Shown: positions 34,052-64,000 of the stretch, piece by piece | Layout of the letters: the number at the start of each line of letters is the position of its first letter | Position numbering within the stretch: position 1 is the stretch's first letter | Origin: Flaccisagitta enflata | Taxonomy: Eukaryota > Chaetognatha > Sagittoidea > Aphragmophora | Direction of reading: 5' to 3' | Assembly: GCA_965153355.1 (NCBI GenBank) | Contig: OZ231127.1 | Location: 34,410,001 to 34,474,000 of the forward strand | Length of the DNA stretch: 64,000 nucleotides | Program-made: the position numbers and the translations under genes | Notes under the pieces: generated by a model | What the model saw: the letters and a program-made list of their open reading frames with translations, nothing else | Told to the model about the DNA's origin: nothing | Databases searched by the model: none

Positions 34052-34425
34052 GTCGCGTGCACGCGACTCTACACCCCGCTTTGTCCGTCCGTCGGTCCGT
34101 CGGTCCGTCCGTCCGTCCGTCCGTCCGTCGGTCCGTCACACTTTACTTTTTTTGTAATATAACGTCAACTCTTAGGTAATTTTAGGTCTTTTTTAGTCAT
34201 TAACAGTTATTCTAAGTCATTTTGAGTCATTCAAAGTCATTTTAAGTTATTCCGAGTCATTTTAAGTTATTTTAGGTCATTTTTGGTCATTAGGTTTTTT
34301 AGTCATCTTAAGTCCTTTTTGTACATTTTAAGTCATTTTAGGTCATTCTAAGTCATTCTAAGTCATTCTAAGTCATTTTTACCCTGTAAATCTCGCACGC
34401 GACTTATAGGTGTTGGCCTTGTTTT
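34052..34425 (+). mobile_element. Hairpin-TCCG element
   Basis: Starts TTTAGTCGCGTGCACGCGAC, then CTCTACACCCCGCTTTG, a TCCG/TCGG array, CACACTTTACTTTTTTTG and ~12-bp TAAGTCATTTTAGG units. It ends CGCACGCGACTTATAGGTGT TGGCCTTGTTTTTT. Both the head palindrome and its tail half-copy are intact. Confidence 0.75.
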
Positions 34426-34489
34426 TTCAAATTATTCAAACATATTGCTTGTTTTGTTTTTTTTGTTTTGTTTTTTTTAGTAGGTTTTA

Positions 34490-35083
34490 AGTCGGGGTGC
34501 AATCAAAGACAAAATTTGATCAGTCAAAATGTTTTTTTAGCAATATCATAGACGTCGTAAATTTGTAAATTTTATAAATGGAAAATGATAATTAGTTTGT
34601 GTTTAGACTGTTTTTGCATTAAAAACCATTTTTGTGTCCAAAGTATCTGTGAAATGTAGGGATAAACGTCCAAAAAAAGGAAGTTGTCAAGGAAAATCTT
34701 ATTTTATAATCTGACATGTCTTGGGTAAAATTATAACTTTGCATAGAGATTTAAAAAATGTGATTTTCCAAAACATGGCGTTTTTCTAAAGACTCATAAG
34801 ATGAGGGCCATGTGTTTGGAAATGCAAAATTTTTCATTCAGGAGCAGAATTATAATTTTACCCAGCAGCCTTCTGAACTTTTTCCTCTCATTTTTAGGAG
34901 AAATTTTCATGTTTTATTGAATAACTTTGGTCTTTACGATCATATAATAAAAACTTTATATTGTAATAATTTTTTTTATATTCTTAAAGAAATCATTTCA
35001 AAACTTGTGACTAACTAGGATAACTATATGTAACAATTTATTGTGACTGAAAGTCAAATTTTGTCTTCGTTTGCACCCCGACT
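34490..35083 (+). mobile_element. Palindromic MITE with TA duplication
   Basis: Terminal inverted repeats of about 30 bp begin AGTCGGGGTGCAATCAAAGA and end in its near-exact complement, flanked by TA (34488-34489, 35084-35085). Inner parts such as GGGTAAAATTATAA (34732) and its complement (34849) also pair, so the element is largely a foldback. Noncoding. Confidence 0.85.
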
Positions 35084-35372
35084 TAAGCAAGTGCAAGAGG
35101 AAAAAATTTCTTTGTTGGTTTGAACTTGGACATATCAAAAGTAAGGTGACCTTAACAGAAAGAAAATCACTTTCTCCGGAAGAATCAAGTTTCTTCGAAA
35201 AAATGTGATTTTTTTTTATCTCTTTAAATATTGCTTAGGAGACGCGGCGAAGGCCATAAGGATTACAATGAAGATTACGATAAGGATGACTTTCAACTGA
35301 GTGTTTCTTTCTTAAAATACAAGGCACCTCTGCACAGCCGGAAGGAGAGCTAACATGTACATTTAAGAAACT

Positions 35373-35815
35373 TTTTAGTCGCGTGCTACGCGACTCTATT
35401 AGTCACTTTTCGGTCCGTCCGTCAGTTTGTCCGTCGGTCCGTCCGTCGGTCCGTCCGTCGGTCCGTCCGTCCGTCCGTCCGTCACAAAGTCGTTTAAAAG
35501 GCTTTTTATCGCGTTTTTCATGTCTCTTAATAGCGGAGTAGTAAATGCTGTTTAAAATGTCTTTTTGAGAAAAAAATTGTTTGTCTGCTGACTGTTTTAA
35601 GTTGCGGACACGCAACTCTAAAAGAGGCTTTGTCCGTCCGTCGGTCGGTCGGTTGGTCGTTGGTTGGTCGGTTGGTTGGTCCGTCACGCTCTAGTAAAAA
35701 AGTGGGAAAACACGTATTTCCGCCCCTGCCCACCCGTCCGCAAATGATGGCCGTGTATCCAGCTTTGTTGAAAGTGCCGACGCACGCGACTTAGGTCTTA
35801 TGACCTTGTTTTTAA
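35373..35815 (+). mobile_element. Two hairpin-TCCG heads in tandem
   Basis: A first head, TTTTTAGTCGCGTGCTACGC, has its own TCCG array (35410-35482). After 110 bp comes a second head, AAGTTGCGGACACGCAACT, with CTCTAAAAGAGGCTTTG and a second array (35631-35683). The tail is GCACGCGACTTAGGTCTTAT GACCTTGTTTTT. It looks like one element inserted into, or recombined with, another. Confidence 0.65.
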
Positions 35816-35869
35816 AAGAAAAGGACAAATAAAACATAATGATTAATAACGATCAATCACGATTGAATT

Positions 35870-36057
35870 CAGTGGGCTGTGGAATTCCAGACGAAAGATT
35901 CGATTCAAGTGAAATGCGCTCGCGGTCGGCGCCGCCCTCATTCGACGCCGTCCGCCTACCGGTTCAAAAACCGGCATCATGATGTTATCAACGCATCTAC
36001 GACCACATAAGGGAATTTTTTCGTTTTCCTGAAAAATTCCTTGTCAAAGGGGGAAAG
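35870..36057 (+). promoter_or_regulatory. Candidate promoter and 5' noncoding exon of PDE9-like gene
   Basis: Locally GC-rich (GCGCTCGCGGTCGGCGCCGCC near 35928). It ends at GGGGGAAAG followed by the strong donor GTAAGT (36058). The next acceptor, ATGACAG at 36404, lies directly before the proposed start codon at 36406. No TATA box seen. The exon's 5' end cannot be set from sequence. Confidence 0.4.
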
Positions 36058-36405
36058 GTAAGTGTTTTGCTCGAGACATTTGATAGCTCCCGGCGATCGC
36101 AGTGTGGAAATTGTCCGTCGTCTAGAACCTCGCTGCAACGGAACCGCTTTTAACGGAATTCCGCTCTTAATAGATGCTAATTTATTTTCCCCTCATGTCT
36201 GTTTTCCTTCATTTCTTACAATTACATTGGCTCCTTCTTTAAGTTAAACATATGAAATTTTTTGATCCCTTGAAATCCGTTGGATTGGGATTTAACTGTG
36301 CGAAACCTCGTTTCAATTAAGAAATTAGCCTTAAATGTTAGACTTAACTCTTAACTAATGATGAATCTATCATTTTCTTCTATTTGTCCTCGTGTAAATG
36401 ACAGG

Positions 36406-49691
<13,286 letters not shown>

Positions 49692-49984
49692 GTAAGTGAA
49701 CCATACGCAAACCAATCTTTCGTCAAGACTCTGGAAAAAAAAACTGGAGATGCATTCATACGAAAAGAAAAACAACCACGTTTATGAATGAAGCGTTATC
49801 ATGTCGAAAATCAAATATGCCGCCCTAATATGTCTAAGTATAAAAATGTTGAATCACCTTTTCAAGTTAATGCTTGTTGACATGGCACTGGGTACCACCA
49901 TCGGAGCTTGCCAACCATCTCTCTTTTATTTTCTCACTAGAGAATGACTAGGAATGAAACTGCTCTTAGCCAAACTTATACTAG

Positions 49985-50552
49985 ACTAAAACCAGACTTA
50001 AACCAGGCATAAGCCAGACCAGAATCAGACACAAACCAGACTTAAACTGACCTAAACCCAGACTTAAACCAGACTTAAACCAGATTTAAACCAGACTTTA
50101 ACCAGACTTAACCAGACTCAGAGACTTAAAATGACTTAGAATTACTAAGAATGACTTAGAATGAATGAGATGACCCAGAAATAACTTTAAATGGTGTAAA
50201 ATGACAAAAACTTCAAAAGTCAAAAATGACTTTGAGTGACTAAGAATGACTTAGAATGACTTAAGATGACTTAGAATGACTTTGAATAACTTAAAATGAC
50301 TTAAAATAACTTAAAATGACATAAAACAACAAAAACTTCCAAAGTCAAAAAATGACTTAAAGTGACTTAGAATGACTTGGAATGACTTAGAATGACTTAG
50401 AAGGACTTAGAATGACTTATAATAACCTAAAATGACCTGAAATGATTTAAAAGACGTAAAACCAAAAAAAAAAAACCAAGCGTTACAGACGGACCGACAG
50501 ACAGACGGACAGAGTGGGTCATAGAGTCACGTACACGCAAGTAAAGACCTGA
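49985..50552 (-). mobile_element. Hairpin-TCCG element with CTGGTTTAAGT and AAGTCATTTT arrays
   Basis: On the minus strand: a diverged head ACTTGCGTGTACGTGACTCT, GACCCACTCTGTCCG, a short TCTG array, then CATTCTAAGT repeats (50110-50450) and TCTGGTTTAAG repeats (49985-50110). Same internal arrays, in the same order, as the copy at 25076-26331. Confidence 0.6.
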
Positions 50553-50744
50553 AATGCATCTAAAACTTCCCCCTTTACTTTACAAATACTCTCTCTCTCT
50601 CTCTCTCTGGGATCACGGGAGTCAGCGACTGAAAAAACAAGACTGCACCCCCCTCTGGATATCTTTCAAAAGAAAAATCAAAAAAATGTTTTGGTAGACC
50701 TTAAAAACTATCATATAGGATGTTTTGGCTACCCAAAATAACAT

Positions 50745-51735
50745 TAGACTAAATCTTTTGAAGGCAAAATTTTGAAAAAAATCATTTCATATGTAAACAA
50801 GGCCGGATACACGGCCACCAGTTGCGGAGCGGGTAGGCAGGGGCGGATATGCGCATTTCCCACTTTTCGACTCGTGCTTACGGACCGACGGACAGACAGA
50901 TGGACACCAATGGACGGATGGACAAAGCCTCTTATAGAGTTGCGTGTCTACTAAAAACAAGCATTTTCCAATCATCTTTTGTACATCAACTGTTTTTTAT
51001 AGCTTCTAAAACTTTAGAAAATATCTGAAAAATATAGGGATAGTTAATATGCAACTGTTTTTACTATTTCAAGCTGGTTTGGACGGATTGAGATCAATGC
51101 CTCTAAATCATTTCATAGGGGTAAAACCACATGTATAAATGTGATTTTGTTTGCACAATAGAGATAGTTTTAAGTTCAGAAGTTAAAAAATGGCTTAAAA
51201 ACAATAAAAAACAATGAAAAAAAAAAGAGATTTAAATGTTTATAAATTTGAATCATAATTCAAATATTTCAAAAAGATAGAAAATAGTGAAATATATGCA
51301 GGGATGTCTGTAATACATATGTATATACCCCTATAGAATAATTTGGAAAACTGCAGAAATGTGTTGCATTAACTGTTTCTAGCTTGTTTTTGAGCTGTAA
51401 AGTGTCACACATTTCATAAAACTAGCTGAAGGTGGTAAAACCGTGTGCATTTGAACTGTTACCACACATTTCTTGCAGTTTGAATGAAAGTAAAAAAATG
51501 CCAATTTGCTATTTTTAAGCAATTTTTTTGCTCTAATTTGTGTATTATCCATCCAAACCAGCTTGAAATAGAAAAAATAGTTGTATATTAACTATCCCTA
51601 CATTTTTGAGATATCTTCTAAAGTTTAGGAAGTTATAGAAACAGTTAGAGTACAAAATATACTTAAAAAATGTTTGATTTTTTCACATGAAATGATTTTT
51701 TTCAAAATTTTGCTTTCAAAAGATTTATTTCTAAA
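50745..51735. mobile_element. ~1-kb foldback element in the spacer
   Basis: AATCTTTTGAAGGCAAAATT (50753) pairs with the complement near 51712-51735. TTCTAAAACTTTAGAAAATA (51004) pairs near 51612, and GGGATAGTTAATATGCAACT (51038) near 51580. The two arms of about 450 bp meet near 51250. The left arm is interrupted by a hairpin-TCCG element. Exact ends and target duplication are not clear. Confidence 0.65.
50793..50960 (-). mobile_element. Hairpin-TCCG element nested in spacer foldback
   Basis: On the plus strand: AACAAGGCCGGATACACGGC, GTTGCGGAGCGGGTAGGCAG GGGCGG, then GGACCGACGGACAGACAG and CCTCTTATAGAGTTGCGTG, ending CTAAAAAC. The GGATACACGGC segment is shared with copies at 19250, 32270 and 35740. 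Confidence 0.7.
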
Positions 51736-51746
51736 AGACTGTCGCT

Positions 51747-51851
51747 CCTAAACGAATTGAGCTACTGACCTCAACTTAGGCTCATTTTAAAGAACTGTGT
51801 CAGCTCTTTAAAATGAGCCTAGATTGAGCTCATTTGCTCAATTCGTTTAGG
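51747..51851. repeat. Compound 105-bp palindrome near the centre of the inverted repeat
   Basis: Outer arms CCTAAACGAATTGAGC and its perfect complement (51747-51762, 51836-51851) enclose a second 17-bp perfect pair, TAGGCTCATTTTAAAGA (51777-51793, 51805-51821), with an 11-base loop. It lies within 50 bp of the midpoint between the two large arms. Confidence 0.85.
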
Positions 51852-52737
51852 ATATATGAGCTGACAAAGTTGAGTCCTTCCATCACATTTCGTGAAAAAT
51901 GGTTCACTGATGCTTTCCAGAGGTAAAACGAAGTAGCAGTAAAAACCTGAGTTTTAAGAATTTGCCTCCAATTCTTTTTGATGCCCCATGGGGTACTATA
52001 AGTGTCTGTCATGGTCGGTACCGTGGACATTGACCCCTATCTTTTATTTCAGAAATGAATTTTTTCTTCATTTTAAAAAACTGCATGTAGTTCAGGATTG
52101 ACCATCCTATGGGGCAAAAACTGCGCACTTCCAGAGTCAGTTTACTATTTGATACTCAAATCTACAAATATCTGACAAATTTGCTATTCTCTTTTCTCGC
52201 AGGGTGCTATAAATGCCTTGGCCTGATAATACTTTCTTAAACACAACATAAAAATCCACAAACATTTTTATTATCAGTACTATTATGACATATATGAATT
52301 TAAGCATCATAAGGAATTGAATTTGAAATCAAATTTCTTACTAATTAAAAATACCACCAAATAGCTATCTTCAGTCCAAATTTCATGTTACTGGAGCTAT
52401 TTTTATTATGGAAAAACTACATCTTTACATTTTCCTGCCCAATTTTGCACATGTGTTAAGCACACTAATAAAATTAACACGCTTGAGGAGAACACACTTT
52501 TCCAGACCTGATGAGACCTAGACCTGAAAGTCCCCAGGTCAGCAGTTCAATCTTTTGCATGGACCTGCTCAGCGCTTTCATTATTGCACGTTTCAAATTT
52601 CACGTTCTGGCTCAAAGACTCTAGAAGTTATGAGCATTTATTTGAACCATATCAAGTTAAAAAAGTCTAGGAAATCTTAACTTTTTTGATATAACAGTGA
52701 ATTTAACCAAGTCCAAGTTTTCTGAAAAATTAGAAAC

Positions 52738-53055
52738 AGATTTTGGATCTAGGCGAATCAAACAATTTCCTATTGATTGCACCCTACTTTTGAAAACCAT
52801 TTTTCAAAAAAAAATTTGTAATTTTTTTTTAAAATCCCCAATGCACAACACAAAAATTTTCTAAGTTTTTCAAAAAAAAAAGTGAAAATACAAGATTTTG
52901 GATCTAGGCGAATCAAAAAATTTCCTATCAATTGAATCCTACTTTTAAAAAACATTTTTAAAAAAAAATATTTTGTGATTTTTTTTCTAAGTCCCTGACG
53001 CACGACACAAAAATTTTCTAAGTTTTTCAAAAAAAGTGAAAATACAAGATTTTGG
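52738..53055 (+). repeat. ~155-bp direct repeat, two copies
   Basis: Both copies contain AGATTTTGGATCTAGGCGAA, TCAA, a TTTCCTATxxATTG segment, CACAAAAATTTTCTAAGTTT and AGTGAAAATACAAGATTTTGG. Low-complexity, noncoding. Confidence 0.8.
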
Positions 53056-53189
53056 TTAATGAGGACAAGAGAGTTATGTACATACGCCAAGGACCAAATT
53101 CAAGCTGATTAATTAGAGCTCGACCGGCCGCATTTAAAAGAGAAATTGGAAAATTTACAAGGACACAGATTTCGGATCTAAGGTCAATC

Positions 53190-53745
53190 TCTAACCCTGA
53201 GGAGGGCCCAGATTTTTTTATTTTTATGTAACTAATGTATTCTAGCAATTTCAGGACCTTAGATGTTCTTAAACATTCATCATATCTCACCTGGAAAATG
53301 GCTCATCCTTAAAGGGGCCAAAATTTCAAAATCATTTTTCTTTAAATCTGATGCCAGATTCAAATTCCTTGTAAAAAATTTTGTCAGATACTATATTCTC
53401 TTTTGTTAGAATTTTGTTTTTAAGCTGAAAAAAATACAAAAAACCTCTTAAAGAAGACTTTTTTAAAAACAAAGTTTTTTTTAGAGGTTTTTTGCATTTT
53501 TTTTATCAGCTTACAAACAAAATTTTTAAAAAAGAAAATATAGTACCTAACATAATTTTTGACAAGGAATCTGAATCTGGTATCAGATTTGAGGAAAAAT
53601 GATTTTGAAATTTTGGCCCCTTTATGGATGAGCTATTTTTCAGGTGCAATATGATGAATGTTTAGGAACATCTATGGTCCTGAAATTTTTAGATAATATT
53701 AGTTACATCAAAATAAAAAAAATCTGGGCCCTCCTCAGGGTCCCT
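53190..53745. mobile_element. ~555-bp foldback element beside the right arm
   Basis: CCTGAGGAGGGCCCAGATTT (53197) pairs with its complement near 53723-53742. Inner segments such as GGGGCCAAAATTTCAAAATC (53314) pair near 53605-53625, and the apex lies near 53465 in an A/T-rich loop. It ends about 65 bp before arm homology begins. Confidence 0.75.
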
Positions 53746-54000
53746 GCATGAAAAAAAGTGTATTCTCCTCAGCGTAGTACTCATTAACGAATTTAGTAAC
53801 GACCTATCAAATTGAGAAGGTGATTCAATATTTTCATACTTAGACCCTATTGCCCATCCCAAGTTTTAGATTTCAGGGCGGCATATTTGAATCCGATATG
53901 ATAGCGTCATAATCATAGTTGTTTGTCTTTTCGTATGAATGCATATCCAGTTTGACTCCAGAGTCTTGATGAAAGACTGTTTCACGTATGGTTCACTTAC

Positions 54001-63777
<9,777 letters not shown>

Positions 63778-64000
63778 CTGAAATGCAGTGTCTTGTAATG
63801 ATAATTAAAAAAAAAAAACAAAATGGTCGCATGATCTATTCAATGGCTCAAATGTTTCATATTCCCCTTTTTGATCTTTTGTTTCCATTTTTTCTCATCT
63901 TAGTGGTGGTTCGTATGAGATAGACTGGACAAAAAGACAAACTCAATGTCTGTCATTCTGCATGTACGTAGACTGTAGAATTATCATTCTGGGGCTTTTA

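Larger units (their letters stand above)
49867..53811. other. Spacer between the inverted arms
   Basis: About 3.9 kb without counterpart in the arms. It contains hairpin-TCCG elements, several foldbacks and a direct repeat (listed separately), otherwise AT-rich unique sequence. No exon encoding the missing PDE C-terminus is recognisable on either strand. Confidence 0.7.

Overview
The window is animal nuclear DNA, probably from an aquatic invertebrate; I cannot name the species. Three things point to an animal: an intronless replication-type histone H1 gene with the metazoan histone 3' stem-loop, a multi-exon cyclic-nucleotide phosphodiesterase of the PDE9 type with GT-AG introns, and non-LTR retrotransposons with poly(A) tails. 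Much of the rest is simple-sequence DNA and small, often nested transposons.

Bases 1-18181 hold two head-to-tail copies of one L1/Tx1-like LINE. Copy 1 (1-7599) enters at the window edge and has a broken ORF2. Copy 2 (7609-18181) is complete: 5' UTR, ORF1 (RNA-binding region, CCHC knuckle, SGNH-hydrolase-like domain), a long CT microsatellite, ORF2 (APE endonuclease, reverse transcriptase, terminal CCHC), a very A-poor repetitive 3' UTR and poly(A). The same 9 bp follows both poly(A) tails, so copy 2 appears to have inserted into the target site left beside copy 1. That site lies 84 bp upstream of the histone H1 start codon (18275-18883).

Bases 18950-35870 carry no gene I can support. They contain nested DNA transposons (two hAT-like, several with TA target duplications), palindromic foldback elements, minisatellites, and a family of short elements with a terminal hairpin beside a TCCG-type array. 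One CpG-rich stretch (32790-33115) may be a first exon.

Bases about 36000-64000 are a large inverted repeat. The left arm carries a PDE9-like gene on + (coding exons 36406-49691) and the right arm carries a second on - (54001-63777, continuing past the window). The genes sit tail to tail around a spacer of about 3.9 kb. Fourteen exons can be read in the left gene, in one continuous frame. Both genes stop being recognisable after the same exon, before the last third of the catalytic domain, so neither looks able to make a complete enzyme from this DNA alone. The arms differ by several clean transposon insertions with matching empty sites in the other arm, and by a sevenfold 58-bp duplication of the catalytic exon's end with its splice donor in the left arm. 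The inverted repeat could be a true segmental duplication or two haplotypes wrongly joined; sequence alone does not decide.
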